From Saccharothrix sp. NRRL B-16348 (GTDB lineage: Bacteria > Actinomycetota > Actinomycetes > Mycobacteriales > Pseudonocardiaceae): a stretch of 64,000 bases of DNA. Under the pieces are notes generated by a model. The model was given only the letters and a program-made list of their open reading frames with translations, was not told the origin of the DNA and did not search any database. Where the stretch lies: the NCBI RefSeq assembly GCF_001280085.1, contig NZ_LGED01000198.1:62001-126000 (forward strand). Reading direction: 5' to 3'. Position 1 is the stretch's first letter, and each line of letters begins with the position of its first letter. The translations under genes were made by a program, and so were the position numbers. Positions 45,201-64,000 of the stretch are shown piece after piece.

Positions 45201-45397
45201 ACCGCGTCGCGCCCCTCCGCCACCAGCCGCCACAGCTCGTCCGGCGAGGTCACGCCGCCGGGGTACCGGCAGGCCATGCCGACGATCGCGACCGGTTCCT
45301 GGTCGCGTTCCTCGACCTCCTTGAGCCGGCGGCGGGCTTCCCGGGCGTCGGCGATGGCCCGCTTGAGGTAGTCGCGGAGCTTGTCTTCGTCAGCCAC
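36281..45397 (-). CDS. Type I PKS B: module 3 (KS-AT-DH-KR-ACP) and module 4 (KS-AT-DH*-KR*-ACP)
   Basis: 3038 residues. GTG at 45397 (AGGAG 5 bases before), 12 bp after PKS A. N-terminal coiled-coil docking segment ([21 protein letters not shown]). Module 3: KS Cys205; AT HAFH at 707 (malonyl); DH His903 in [10 protein letters not shown] plus [17 protein letters not shown] at 1237, VRD (B-type), [12 protein letters not shown] Ser1520. Module 4: KS Cys1744; AT HAFH at 2250; then a DH-like stretch with no HxxxGxxxxP; and a KR remnant without the TGxxGxxG motif, whose catalytic Tyr is His (GRAHHAAGA); ACP Ser2922. Module 4 should leave a ketone. Leu570 is encoded by TTA (43688-43690). C-terminal docking helices follow the last ACP. 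Confidence 0.95.
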   Translation of the reverse strand: MADEDKLRDYLKRAIADAREARRRLKEVEERDQEPVAIVGMACRYPGGVTSPDELWRLVAEGRDAVTPFPTDRGWPADLYDPDPERVGKSTSRHGGFLHDADRFDAEFFGLSPREAVAVDPQQRLLLETTWETFEDAGLDPEALRGSRTGVFVGVMYNDYGSRANLPPEGVEGYLFSGSAGSIASGRLAYTFGLEGPTVTVDTACSSSLVAMHLAANALRRGECELAVAGGATVMSTPTAFVEFSRLRGLAADGRCKSFSDDADGTGWAEGVGVLLLEKLSDARRNGHRVLAVLRGSAVNSDGASNGLTAPNGPAQERVIRAALDAAGLSAADVDLVEAHGTGTTLGDPIEARAVFATYGRDRAEPVRLGSLKSNIGHAQAAAGVGGVIKVVQAMRHGVQPRTLHAEQPSRHVDWSSGAVELLTEAREWPRGDRPRRAAVSSFGFGGTNAHVIVEEPDETEPPTAPATVPVPIVLCGRSPEAVAEQARRLAGVEWTPDAAYTLATRTPMPYRAAGVDADDIPAAVVPRKGRTAFAFTGQGAQRVGMGLELARTYPVFAAALDEVCARFDLPLREAIESGDGLDDTGLAQPALFAVEVALFRLVESWGVRPDFVVGHSIGELAAAHVAGVLSLADAAKLVTARAALMQALPAGGAMVAVRAAEDELDLPEGVAVAAVNGPRSVVLSGPEEAVLRAAEPWGGKRLAVSHAFHSPLMEPMLADLRAVARTLTYRPPSITAVSTVSRDADWTDPEYWVEQVRATVRFHDALVALREEGVTTLVELGPDAVLSGLAASATDDVRPVPLLRAGQSEPRTVASALAALHVQGVGVDWDRVFPGARKVSLPTYAFQRKRFWLRPVAGGDVAAAGLRSTGHPLLGASVDLPDGSTVVTGVLSAATQPWLAEHRVHGAIVVPGTALVELVGPVAELTVTAPLVVPDDGALTLRVVRADTTVEIHSRRDDDEPWTRHATGTVEDGGVDVADLVAWPPADASEVDFTYDGLQEHGYGYGPVFRGLRRVWRRGDELFAEVASPEEVPLTGFTVHPALFDAALHPLLPGVVDDRPALLPFSWHGVRFHGTAGAALRVRIAPVGLESVSLLVADAAGSPVVSVAELVLRPFDAPLTGDRLLLTPTWHESDVEPDATAEVETGDGTLPERARHAVHHTLGVLRDWLTRDDGRLGVVVGDDLAHAAVTGLVRSAQAEHPDRFALVRDGRVREPRLEPTPRPEGRGPTWDTVLVTGASGALGSALAQHLVTRHGARKLVLVSRSGTAPRPTGDVEVVVAACDVTDRDALAELLAEHPVTAVVHAAGVVRDGVLDSLTPEQVDEVLRPKVDAAWHLHELVGDVEAFVLYSSIAGLLGTAGQANYAAGNTFLDALAEHRHSLGLPATSLAWGLWETESALSGGLSEVDRKRIGRLGLKPMGTDEALAAFDAAVATGAPVLAVTGVDRAALRENPHPALSGLAPRKAKAATTPDRFASLSDADRLRALTELVRTHVAAVLGHTDPNGVDADRAFTELGFDSLTAVELRNRLAAATGQRLSTTLVFDHPTPHALATHLAGATAPVRVEQRAVAGDPIAIVGMACRYPGGVRSPEDLWRLVEGGVDAIGPFPANRGWDLDGLYDPDPERTGTSYAREGGFLHDADLFDPEFFGMSPREALATDPQQRLLLETAWEALERAGVDPVSLRGSRTGVFTGLMYHDYGTGGALPPELEGYLAGGTAGSVASGRVAYALGLEGAAITVDTACSSSLVALHLAAQALRSGECDLALAGGATVMSTPTAFVEFSRQRGLAPDGRCKPFAAAANGTGWSEGVGVLLVERLSDARRLGHPVLALVRGTAVNQDGASNGLTAPNGPAQQRVVRAALAAAGLGPSDVDAVEAHGTGTTLGDPIEAEALHAVYGGERERPLALGSLKSNIGHTQAAAGVGGIIKMVEAMRHGVLPRTLHVDEPTPHVDWSSGAIELLTEPWEWRVDRPRRAAVSSFGISGTNAHVVLEQAPDGAPEVPRQGGPVPVVVSARTPEALAEQLERLAAADVPLPDLAFTAGTGRALLEHRAVVVAERHADLTSAVRLPKVRPGRLAFLFTGQGSQRVGMGEELARAFPVFATALDEVCSLLPVREAIRSGDGLDDTATAQPALFAVEVALARLLESWGVRPDFVTGHSVGEIAAAHVAGVLSLDDAAKLVAARGSLMGALPPGGAMVSVQAAEDELDLPAGVAIAAVNGPRSVVLSGEERAVVEYAARFRHKRLVVSHAFHSHLMDPMLAEFRAVAESLTYREPVLATVSTVTGGDADWTDPEHWVRHVRDAVRFADATQALLDAGVTTFVELGPDAVLSGLVDAVLPEGAEAVPALRRDRSERHTATELFARLHARDVPVDWSAFPGRRVVLPTYPFQRERYWLTPRPRTASGHPVLDAAVPVAGSEEVLFTGTATGPLTAVDLADLAWHAGREVGHPVVDLDVTSLPVVDGARVQVRVGAPHDGARPVAVHAWHDGWVEHARGTLTAGAPVAAKVDLALLVRDDVEPTSWRGLRATAPGVATHVDALVFRDERGAEVARVDSVEHRPLGRTTLYEVEWTPLELPSAEHLSNNLQSAEHQSADRSDTHRSGDHQSDVDRPAEPEAVVIRVEAGPDPVATAHTATRHVLAELRARSADDSRVVVLTPDPADPGVAAVWGLVRAAQAEAPGRIVLVGGEPASLAPIVASGEAQVLVRDGRAFAPRLVRAAVKETAELVDAVVHRPEALDRAVLAALDDDALTSALRAAVDTAWRLHQEHPDQPLVLVSSVEDWFGASGRAHHAAGAAFMEALARTRPHAVFVALREDALADNALADEAMLKEGALKDAVRAGRPAVVAAPLSAMPASPLLLGLVRETPRATLAERLAAVADDDRRGLVEEAVRQEVAAVLGHGDPNRVDLDRQFGDLGFDSLTSVDLRNRLVAATGVRLEATAVFDHPTPAALAGSLLDRLTPAATPRALAELDRLEEALAAIGHDEDHRDEITVRLHTILTRWNENGGDRARPDFAEASTSELFDFIDNQLGRASR

Positions 45398-45409
45398 GTC
45401 GTCTCCTGG

Positions 45410-58162
<12,753 letters not shown>

Positions 58163-58264
58163 CGACTGTCCTTCGCACCAGGGGATTCCTCGACGTCCTT
58201 TCCTATCAACCTTTTTCTCGGTTCCAGTCACGAATCGGTAGGCGGCCGTTCTCGGAATGGCCGA

Positions 58265-58281
58265 TTACCGGCCCGTGACCG
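58265..58281. promoter_or_regulatory. Cluster operator site C (TTACCG-N5-TGACCG)
   Basis: TTACCG at 58265-58270 and TGACCG at 58276-58281, 11 bp apart, in the divergent promoter region of PKS A (start 58162) and the NTF2-like/aminotransferase pair (start 58341). CTAACG begins 8 bp after the second repeat, the spacing between repeats and -10 reported for SARP promoters. Confidence 0.72.
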
Positions 58282-58340
58282 ACCGCCGGCTAACGTCGGG
58301 AACCGTTGCCACCGCTACCGGAGAAGAGGACTGGTTCACC

Positions 58341-58724
58341 ATGACCACGAATACGGACGAGTTCGCGCTGACCGACGACGCGACGCAGATGACCGCTCTC
58401 TACGTGCGTGCGATGAACGCGGGCCACGTCGAAGCGGTGCTCAACCTCTACACCGAGGACGCCGTGTCGGTGTGGGACCCGGAGAAGCCGATCAGCGGCG
58501 CGGAGCACCGGGCCGCGGTCGAGGAGTTCATGGCCCAGCGGCCGGTGATGCGGGCCGAGCTCAAGGAGTCCTACGTCACCGGTGACACCGCGCTGCTGGT
58601 CGTGGACTGGGAGATCGCCGTCGAGGGCTCGGAGACGCTGACCGGCACCGGCCTCGACGTGCTGCGCCTCGGCGACGACGGCAAGTGGCGCTACGCCATC
58701 GACAACCCGTTCGGCGACAACTGA
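58341..58724 (+). CDS. SnoaL/NTF2-like small protein 1
   Basis: 127 residues. ATG at 58341 is preferred; a longer frame from 58257 would run through operator C. NTF2-like cone fold: ATQMTALYVRAMNAGHVEAVLNLYTEDAVSVWDPEKP, then GAEHRAAVEEFMAQRP, then paired beta strands (TALLVVDWEIAVEG) and DGKWRYAIDNPFGDN. Related to the DUF4440/YybH group and distantly to limonene-epoxide hydrolase and SnoaL cyclases. It ends one base before the aminotransferase start, so the two are translated together. Candidate cyclase or epoxide-opening enzyme for the amine intermediate. Similar to the protein at 62545. Confidence 0.8.
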   Translation: MTTNTDEFALTDDATQMTALYVRAMNAGHVEAVLNLYTEDAVSVWDPEKPISGAEHRAAVEEFMAQRPVMRAELKESYVTGDTALLVVDWEIAVEGSETLTGTGLDVLRLGDDGKWRYAIDNPFGDN

Positions 58725-58725
58725 C

Positions 58726-60180
58726 ATGGTCCTCGAACTGGCCGAGGCGCACCTGCGCGGCCTGCTGTCCCAGCTCGGGCTGGACGCGGAGTACGTGCGC
58801 GGCGAGGGCGACACGCTGTGGTGGCGCACCGGCGACGGCGAGGTGCCGGTGGCGGACTTCGTCGGCGGCTACGGCTCGCTGGTCCTGGGCCACAACCACC
58901 CGGACGTGCTGGCACTGGCGCGGGAGCTGCTCGACGCGCGCGTCCCGGTGCACGCGCAGTTCTCCTACCACCCGTACGCCAACGACCTCGCCACCGCGCT
59001 GAACCGCGTGCTGTGGCGCGAGTTCGACACCGAGCAGCCGTACGCGGCCATCTTCGCCAACACCGGCGCGGAGGCCGTCGAGGTGGCGCTCAAGCACGCC
59101 GAGATGGCCCGCGTCGGGCGCGTCGAGGCGCTGCGCGCGGAGATCGAGGCGCACCTGGCCGACGCCGACCCGGGGCTCGCCCGCCAGGCGAGGGAGCACA
59201 ACGACGGGCTCTTCGAGTCACCGCCGGTGTTCCTGACGTTGGAGGGCTCGTTCCACGGCAAGCTCGCCGCCAGCGTCCAGCTCACCCACAACGCGGGCTA
59301 CCGGCTGCCGTTCCGCGGCTTGGCCGCGCAGGCGCGGTTCGTGCCGGCGGCCGAGGTCGCGAAGGCCGTCGAGGCGGAGCGGGTGACCGTGCTCGACGTG
59401 GTGGACGGCCGGTTGACGGAGCGTGACCTGCCAGTGGTCGCGGCGTTCTTCGTCGAGCCGATCCAGGGCGAGGGCGGCATCCACCTGCTGGACACCGCGG
59501 TCGCGGCGGAGATCCGGGCGGCGGCCGACGCGGGCGGCTTCCCGGTCGTGGTCGACGAGATCCAGACCGGGTTCGGGCGCACCGGCGCGTTCTACGCCGC
59601 GTCGCACGTCGGCCTGCTCGGCGACTACGTGCTGCTGGGCAAGGCGCTGGGCGGCGGGCTGGCGAAGGCGTCGGTGATGCTGGTGCGGCAGGACCGGTAC
59701 CTGTCGGACTTCGAGCTGCTGCACAGCTCGACCTTCGCCAAGGACGCCTTCTCCTGCCACATCGGCTCGCGCGTGGTCGAGCTGCTGGAGGCCGACGGTG
59801 GCGCCGCGTACCGGCAGGCGGCCGAGCGCGGCGAGGCCTTGGCCGAGGCGTTGCGCGCGGTGCGGGAGGAGTTCCCGACCGTCGTGTCCGAGGTACGCGG
59901 GCTCGGCCTGCTGCTGGGCCTGGAGTTCCACGACCAGACCGCGGGTGACGGCCCGGTCGCCGAGTTCGCCCGGATGGGGCTGCTCGGCTACCTGGTGGCC
60001 GGGTACCTGCTGCGGGAGCACCACGTGCGGGTGTTCCCGACCGCGAGCGCGACGCACACGCTGAGGTTCGAGCCGTCCATCGGGATCGAGGACGCCGCGA
60101 TCACCCGGCTCACCACGGGCCTGCGGGAGGTGTGCGCCGCGCTGCGCGACCACCCGGAGACCCTCATTCCGCCTGGCTGA
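58726..60180 (+). CDS. Class III PLP-dependent aminotransferase
   Basis: 484 residues. Fold-type I, class III signatures: ANTGAEAVEVALKHAEMAR for the PLP phosphate region, LEGSFHGKLAASVQLTHN, Asp277 in VVVDEIQTGFGRTG, and PLP-binding Lys306 in LLGKALGGG. The C-terminus has the substrate Arg region (LRFEPSIGIE). Such enzymes swap a carbonyl for an amine. Next to a PKS ending in a thioester reductase, the natural substrate is the released C12 aldehyde, giving a primary amine that can cyclise on the C5 ketone. This parallels the aminotransferases of coelimycin- and streptazone-type clusters (from memory). A perfect hairpin follows. Confidence 0.93.
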   Translation: MVLELAEAHLRGLLSQLGLDAEYVRGEGDTLWWRTGDGEVPVADFVGGYGSLVLGHNHPDVLALARELLDARVPVHAQFSYHPYANDLATALNRVLWREFDTEQPYAAIFANTGAEAVEVALKHAEMARVGRVEALRAEIEAHLADADPGLARQAREHNDGLFESPPVFLTLEGSFHGKLAASVQLTHNAGYRLPFRGLAAQARFVPAAEVAKAVEAERVTVLDVVDGRLTERDLPVVAAFFVEPIQGEGGIHLLDTAVAAEIRAAADAGGFPVVVDEIQTGFGRTGAFYAASHVGLLGDYVLLGKALGGGLAKASVMLVRQDRYLSDFELLHSSTFAKDAFSCHIGSRVVELLEADGGAAYRQAAERGEALAEALRAVREEFPTVVSEVRGLGLLLGLEFHDQTAGDGPVAEFARMGLLGYLVAGYLLREHHVRVFPTASATHTLRFEPSIGIEDAAITRLTTGLREVCAALRDHPETLIPPG

Positions 60181-60205
60181 CCCATCCCCCAGGTTCGCAC
60201 AGGCG

Positions 60206-60249
60206 GCAGCGGCCCGCCCGACTCCCCCAGTGGTCGGGCGGGCCGCTGC
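60206..60249 (+). terminator. Terminator of the NTF2-like/aminotransferase operon
   Basis: Perfect 17-bp stem: 60206-60222 (GCAGCGGCCCGCCCGAC) with 60233-60249, 10-base loop, followed by TTCTGT. Confidence 0.85.
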
Positions 60250-60316
60250 TTCTGTGCCGTCAACCACCGCGTGTGACGTCGAGACCCAGGGGTTGGACAA
60301 GGTGCGCGCACGCGAA

Positions 60317-60353
60317 AAACTCGCGCCGGCGACCGAGTCACCCGCGCGAGTTT
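60317..60353 (-). terminator. Terminator of the carboxyltransferase operon
   Basis: AAACTCGCGC (60317-60326) pairs perfectly with GCGCGAGTTT (60344-60353). It starts 12 bases beyond the stop at 60366. The A/T ends give a short U-run on the minus-strand transcript. Confidence 0.65.
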
Positions 60354-60365
60354 CCGCGACCGCGA

Positions 60366-61955
60366 TCAGAGAGGGACGTTCCCGTGCTTGCGAGCCGGGC
60401 CGCGACGCCGCTTGTCGCGCAGCATCGCCAGCCCCCGGGCCACCGCGGACCGGGTCTCGGCGGGGTCGATCACGTCGTCGACCAGGCCGCGTTCGGCGGC
60501 GTAGTAGGGGTGCATCAGCTCGTCGGCGTAGCGCTCCATGAGCGTCGCGCGCAACGTGGCGGGGTCGGCGGAGGCGGCCAACTCCTTGCGGTGCACCACG
60601 TTGACCGCGGCCTCCGCGCCCATGACCGCGATCTCGTTCGTCGGCCACGCCAGCGACAGGTCGCAGCCGATCGACCGGGAGTCCATCACGATGTAGGCGC
60701 CGCCGTAGGCCTTGCGGAGGATGACCTGGACGCGGGGCACGCTCGCCTCGCAGTACGCGTACAGCAGCTTGGCGCCGTGCCGGATCGCGCCGCCGTACTC
60801 CTGCTCGGTGCCGGGCAGGAAACCGGGCACGTCCACCAGGGTCACCAGCGGGATGCCGAACGCGTCGCAGAACCGCACGAACCGCGCCGCCTTCTGCGAC
60901 GCCGCCGTGTCGAGCACGCCCGCGAGCACGCGGGGCTGGTTGCCGACGATGCCGACGACCTCGCCCCGGATGCGCCCGAACGCGCACAGCACGTTGCCCG
61001 CCCAGCCCTCGTGGACCTCCAGGAACTCGCCGCCGTCCACCAGTTCCGCCACGACCGCGCGCATGTCGTAGGGCCGGTTCGGCTCCACCGGCACGATGTC
61101 GGCCAACGCGGGCCGCAGGTCGTCCACGGCGTCGTGCGGCACGATGGGCAGGGGCTCGACGTTGTTGCTCGGCAGCAGCGACAGCAGGTACCGCACGTCC
61201 TCCAGGCAGCTCTCCTCGTCGTCGTGCACGAACGACGCCACACCGGAACGCCCGCCGTGCACGTCGGCGCCACCCAGCTCGGCGTGCGTCACCCGCTCGC
61301 CGCTGACCGCCGCCACGACGTCCGGCCCGGTCAGGTACATCTGGGCGGTGTCGCGCACCATGAACGTGAAGTCGGCCAACGCGGGCGAGTAGGCGGCGCC
61401 GCCGGCGCACGGCCCCAGCACCACGGAGATCTGCGGGATCACGCCCGACGCCTCGACCTGGCGGCGGAAGATGCCGCCGTAGCCGTCCAGCGCCAGCACG
61501 CCCTCCTGGATCCGGGCGCCGCCGCTGTCGTTGAGCGCCACGATGGGCGACCCGGTCGCCACCGCCAGGTCCATCACCTTGTGGATCTTCGCCGCGTGCG
61601 CCGCGCCGAGCGACCCGCCCGAGATGGTGAAGTCCTGGGCGTACACGAACACGCGCCGGCCGTCGACCGTGCCGGAGCCGGCCACGACGCCGTCGGTGTG
61701 CGCCTTGGTGGCGCCCGTCCGGTACATCTCGACCTCGACGAACGAGCCCTCGTCGAGCAGCAGCTCCAGCCGTTCCCGCGCGGTCCGCTTGCCGAGGGAG
61801 TGCTGGCGGGCCACCGCGTCCCGGTTGCCCAGCGCGATGCGCGTGGTCAGCTCGTCACGGCGGTCCCGCAGCCCGCGCATGGTGCGCGGCGGTCGCGCCG
61901 GCGGTTCGGGTTCGGGCCGGACCGCCGGCCGGAGATCCATTTCCGAGATGCTCAT
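60366..61955 (-). CDS. Acyl-CoA carboxylase carboxyltransferase (beta) subunit
   Basis: 529 residues, full-length PccB/AccD-type carboxyltransferase. N-terminal half: RQHSLGKRTARERLELLLD, GASGGSLG-like SGGSLGAAHAAKI, LNDSGGARIQEG (acyl-CoA oxyanion site), and GPCAGGAAYSPAL. C-terminal half: VDVPGFLPGTEQEYGGAIRHGAKLL and RKAYGGAYIVMDSRSIGCD with AWPTNEIAVMGAEAA, the biotin-site region. With a biotinylated alpha subunit, not in this window, it makes malonyl-CoA from acetyl-CoA, matching the six malonyl-type ATs. Starts with ATG overlapping the flavin reductase stop (ATGA), so coupled. Confidence 0.93.
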   Translation of the reverse strand: MSISEMDLRPAVRPEPEPPARPPRTMRGLRDRRDELTTRIALGNRDAVARQHSLGKRTARERLELLLDEGSFVEVEMYRTGATKAHTDGVVAGSGTVDGRRVFVYAQDFTISGGSLGAAHAAKIHKVMDLAVATGSPIVALNDSGGARIQEGVLALDGYGGIFRRQVEASGVIPQISVVLGPCAGGAAYSPALADFTFMVRDTAQMYLTGPDVVAAVSGERVTHAELGGADVHGGRSGVASFVHDDEESCLEDVRYLLSLLPSNNVEPLPIVPHDAVDDLRPALADIVPVEPNRPYDMRAVVAELVDGGEFLEVHEGWAGNVLCAFGRIRGEVVGIVGNQPRVLAGVLDTAASQKAARFVRFCDAFGIPLVTLVDVPGFLPGTEQEYGGAIRHGAKLLYAYCEASVPRVQVILRKAYGGAYIVMDSRSIGCDLSLAWPTNEIAVMGAEAAVNVVHRKELAASADPATLRATLMERYADELMHPYYAAERGLVDDVIDPAETRSAVARGLAMLRDKRRRGPARKHGNVPL

Positions 61956-62476
61956 CGTCGCCTTTCGGTCGTGTCGACGTGCCCGTACGCGCCCTCGAAG
62001 AACAGCAGGCCGGCCGCTCCGCCACCCCGACCGGAGCCGAGGACGCGGCCGATGAACACCGAGTGGTCGCCCGCTTCGTGAGCCTCCGCCAGCTCACACT
62101 CCAACCACGCCAGCGAGTCGGTGAGGACCGGCGCGCCGGTCCGCTCGCCCGGCCGCCACGCGACCGCGTCGAACTGGGCGGGCCCGTCGGGACGGGCGCG
62201 GTCGGCGAAGTGGCGTGCGCTGGCCTCCTGCTCGGCGCTGAGCACCGACGTGGCGAAGTGGCCCGCCGCGGTGATCGCACCGTGCATGGTGGCCGTGCGG
62301 GCCACGCAGCACAGCACGAGCGGCGGGTCCAGGGACACCGAGCTGAACGCGTTGGCGGTCATGCCGTGCATGTGCTCGCCGCCGACGGTCAGCACGACCA
62401 CGCCGGTGGCGAACCGGGCCAGGGTGGAGCGCATCTCGGCCGGGGTGACGCCGGACAGCTCAGGGGCGAGGTCCAT
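61952..62476 (-). CDS. Flavin reductase (HpaC/flavin reductase-like domain)
   Basis: 174 residues from ATG at 62476 with AAGGAGG 6 bases before it. Typical features are MRSTLARFATGVVVLTVGG, MTANAFSSVSLDPPLVLCCV (flavin-phosphate contacts), GHFATSVLSAEQEASARHFAD and a C-terminal GRVLGSGRGGG. It uses NAD(P)H to reduce free FMN/FAD, which diffuses to the group D monooxygenases. It is the only such reductase in the window, so it probably serves both enzymes at 18344 and 20387. Four-base ATGA overlap with the carboxyltransferase gene. Confidence 0.92.
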   Translation of the reverse strand: MDLAPELSGVTPAEMRSTLARFATGVVVLTVGGEHMHGMTANAFSSVSLDPPLVLCCVARTATMHGAITAAGHFATSVLSAEQEASARHFADRARPDGPAQFDAVAWRPGERTGAPVLTDSLAWLECELAEAHEAGDHSVFIGRVLGSGRGGGAAGLLFFEGAYGHVDTTERRR

Positions 62477-62502
62477 CGCGCGCCTCCTTTTCGCGAGGGT
62501 GG

Positions 62503-62531
62503 GCGCGGACCGCGACGGGCGCGGTCCGCGC
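62503..62531 (-). other. Hairpin between NTF2-like 2 and flavin reductase genes
   Basis: GCGCGGACCGCG (62503-62514) and CGCGGTCCGCGC (62520-62531), perfect 12-bp stem, 5-base loop, in the 68-bp gap. It may be a partial terminator that lowers expression of the two downstream genes relative to the first. Confidence 0.5.
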
Positions 62532-62544
62532 GTGGCCGTGGGTG

Positions 62545-62955
62545 TCAGAGGTCCTGGACCTGGTCGGCGACCGGTCGGTCGACGGCCATGACCCACTTGC
62601 CGTCCTCGCCGCGCACCAGGACATCGGTGCACTTGCCGAGGATGCGCTGCTTGCGACCGTCCTCGAGGGTGAGCACCAGGTCGTAGTTGACGATGATCAA
62701 CGACGTGTCCGCGGTGGCGTAGTAGGCCTTCACGGACGACTTGAGCTCCGGGCCGGTGGCGAGCAGCGCGGTGATGGCCTCGGTGCGCTCCTTGCCCGTC
62801 AACGGCTTGCCGGACAGGTTGGAGATCGAGTCGTCCCGGTAGAGGCTGTCGAAGATGGCCCCCTCACCGGAGTTGAACGCGGCCAGGAAGACGTCGTTCT
62901 GGGTCTCGGGATCGTCGGTGAGATCCAGGTTCCGCAGGTCGATCTGCGCGGTCAT
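62545..62955 (-). CDS. SnoaL/NTF2-like small protein 2
   Basis: 136 residues. ATG at 62955 has GAGG 7 bases upstream; an ATG at 62973 is possible. NTF2-like: PETQNDVFLAAFNSGEGAIFDSLYRDDSISNLSGKPLTGKERTEAITALL, strands SLIIVNYDLVLTLEDG, and C-terminal DVLVRGEDGKWVMAVDRP. It has the same layout as the protein at 58341 (DUF4440/YybH group), with little exact identity. Members act as isomerases, cyclases, epoxide hydrolases or binding proteins; no catalytic triad can be assigned. First gene of a three-gene unit with the flavin reductase and carboxyltransferase, behind operator E. Confidence 0.78.
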   Translation of the reverse strand: MTAQIDLRNLDLTDDPETQNDVFLAAFNSGEGAIFDSLYRDDSISNLSGKPLTGKERTEAITALLATGPELKSSVKAYYATADTSLIIVNYDLVLTLEDGRKQRILGKCTDVLVRGEDGKWVMAVDRPVADQVQDL

Positions 62956-63092
62956 GGGCAGCCTCGCTTTCATGCGTGGTTCTTCAGAGATCCCACGCCA
63001 CGCTATCCACCACGCCCTTTCTGCCCCTCACCGCGGAATAACTGGGCGCACACCGCCGTGTCCATTGCGCATTCGACGCGGAGATCAGCCGA

Positions 63093-63110
63093 TTACCGCC
63101 GACCGAACCG
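63093..63110. promoter_or_regulatory. Cluster operator site E (degenerate)
   Basis: CGATTACCG (TTACCG at 63093-63098) is identical to site C on its left side. The second repeat is weak: GAACCG at 63105-63110, 12 instead of 11 bp away. It lies 138-155 bp upstream of the NTF2-like protein 2 start. Confidence 0.45.
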
Positions 63111-63134
63111 GTTGTGCGGACGCCGGCCGGCCGC

Positions 63135-64000
63135 TCAGCGGAGCTTGCCGAAGAACTCCCGGATGTCGCCGATCAGCAGGTCGGGCGCCTCCATGGCCGC
63201 GAAGTGGCCGCCCCGACCGAATTCGGACCAGTGCACGACGTTGTGCTCGGCCTCGACGGTGCGCCGGATCGACACGTCCAGCGGGAACACCGCGACCCCG
63301 GTCGGCACGGTGGAGCGCTCGCTCGCGCCCCACGCGCCGGCGTGCGCCGTCTCGTAGTAGCTGTTGGCCGACGAACCGGCGGTGCCGGTCAGCCAGTACA
63401 GCATCACGTTGGTGAGCAGCAGGTCCCGGTCCACCGCGTCCTCGGGCAGCTCGGCGGCCGGGTCGGTCCACTCCTTGAACTTCTCCACGATCCACGCCAG
63501 CTGCCCGACCGGCGAGTCGTGCAGCCCGTGCGCCAGGGTCTGCGGCCGGGTGATCTGGATGGCCACGTAGCCGGCCTGCTCGGTCGTCAGGTACGCCAAG
63601 TGCTCCAGCCGCGCCCGTTCGGCCTCGGTCAGCTCACCGACCTCGTCCGGCGGGACCTCGGTGAACGCGGAGAGCCCGTTCGTGTGCACGCCGACGACCT
63701 TGTCGGGGTTGAGCCTGCCGAGCCCGGGCGAGATCACCGCGCCCGTGTCGCCGCCCTGCGCGCCGTAGCGGTCGTAGCCGAGCCGGTCCATCAGCTCGGC
63801 GAACGCCCTGGTCACCCGGTTGGTGTCCCAGCCGGCCTCACGGGTCGGCCCGGAGAAGCCGCTGCCCGGGATCGACGGGATCACCAGGTGGAACGCGTCC
63901 GCCGGGTCGCCGCCGTGCGCCCGCGGGTCGGTCAGCGGTCCGATGACGTTCAGGAACTCCGCGACCGAGCCGGGCCAGCCGTGGGTCAGGATCAGCGGCA
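63135..64000 (-). CDS. Epoxide hydrolase (alpha/beta hydrolase), N-terminus beyond the window
   Basis: 288 residues visible; the frame stays open to the last base, so the start is outside. Begins with PLILTHGWPGS, the oxyanion-hole HGWPGS motif of epoxide hydrolases. The nucleophile Asp is in GAQGGDTGAVISP, the cap domain has tyrosines typical of substrate activation (YWLTGTAGSSANSYYETA), and the catalytic His is in RGGHFAAMEAPDLL. These enzymes open epoxides to diols. With the monooxygenases and P450 it suggests an epoxide step on the polyene or ring; an epoxide hydrolase is also reported in the coelimycin cluster (from memory). A promoter would lie beyond 64000. Confidence 0.9.
   Translation of the reverse strand, partial: PLILTHGWPGSVAEFLNVIGPLTDPRAHGGDPADAFHLVIPSIPGSGFSGPTREAGWDTNRVTRAFAELMDRLGYDRYGAQGGDTGAVISPGLGRLNPDKVVGVHTNGLSAFTEVPPDEVGELTEAERARLEHLAYLTTEQAGYVAIQITRPQTLAHGLHDSPVGQLAWIVEKFKEWTDPAAELPEDAVDRDLLLTNVMLYWLTGTAGSSANSYYETAHAGAWGASERSTVPTGVAVFPLDVSIRRTVEAEHNVVHWSEFGRGGHFAAMEAPDLLIGDIREFFGKLR

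Overview
The window is high-GC DNA with GTG starts, SARP/AfsR-type regulators, a mycothiol-type enzyme and almost complete third-position G/C bias. This points to a filamentous actinomycete, most likely Pseudonocardiales (Saccharothrix, Lentzea or Actinosynnema type); the genus is inference. No rRNA, tRNA, CRISPR array, phage or insertion sequence was recognised.

Left part (1-18169), housekeeping and accessory genes: a truncated secreted beta-propeller protein; a small membrane protein behind a strong orphan palindrome; a frame-broken membrane-protein remnant; the RNA-repair pair Pnkp-Hen1 (2172-6025, minus, coupled by a TGATG overlap); a frameshifted SodC-like gene; an FAD oxidoreductase; a BASS-family transporter; argG with a probable ArgR box; a GNAT acetyltransferase; a 1020-aa AfsR-like SARP with a TTA codon at position 11 and three 11-bp direct repeats upstream; a 56-aa membrane peptide; and RtcB RNA ligase divergent from an NAD-dependent DNA ligase.

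Right part (18344-64000 and beyond), a polyketide alkaloid gene cluster. Three type I PKS genes are read leftwards (45410-58162, 36281-45397, 30165-36179). They form a KSQ-AT-ACP loading module, five extension modules and a terminal thioester reductase. All six ATs carry the HAFH malonyl signature, so the chain is a C12 hexaketide. Modules 1-3 have KR plus DH (triene). Module 4 has only wrecked DH and KR (ketone). Module 5 has an active KR but a gutted DH (hydroxyl). The reductase should release 3-hydroxy-5-oxo-dodeca-6,8,10-trienal. The adjacent class III aminotransferase can aminate C1, and the amine can close on the C5 ketone to a six-membered cyclic imine, i.e. a 4-hydroxynigrifactin-type piperidine alkaloid. 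Tailoring candidates are two acyl-CoA-dehydrogenase-like flavin monooxygenases with one flavin reductase, a P450, a GMC oxidoreductase, an SDR, two NTF2/SnoaL-like proteins, an epoxide hydrolase (cut by the window end) and an MFS exporter. A carboxyltransferase beta subunit supplies malonyl-CoA. The 1+2 / 2 / 1+reductase split resembles the coelimycin PKS as I remember it.

Control: every transcription unit of the cluster whose start is visible, except the regulator's own, has one copy of a direct-repeat element with an 11-bp period (consensus TTACCG-N5-TGACCG). That gives six sites: 19624, 20292, 24527, 26848, 58265 and a weaker one at 63093. A second SARP (27074-29272) sits inside the cluster. 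It carries two TTA codons (positions 6 and 11) and a degenerate class III nucleotide-cyclase domain, and is the best candidate to bind these sites. PKS B also has a TTA codon. This suggests a bldA > SARP > six-promoter regulon and sets the left cluster border at the gene at 18344.
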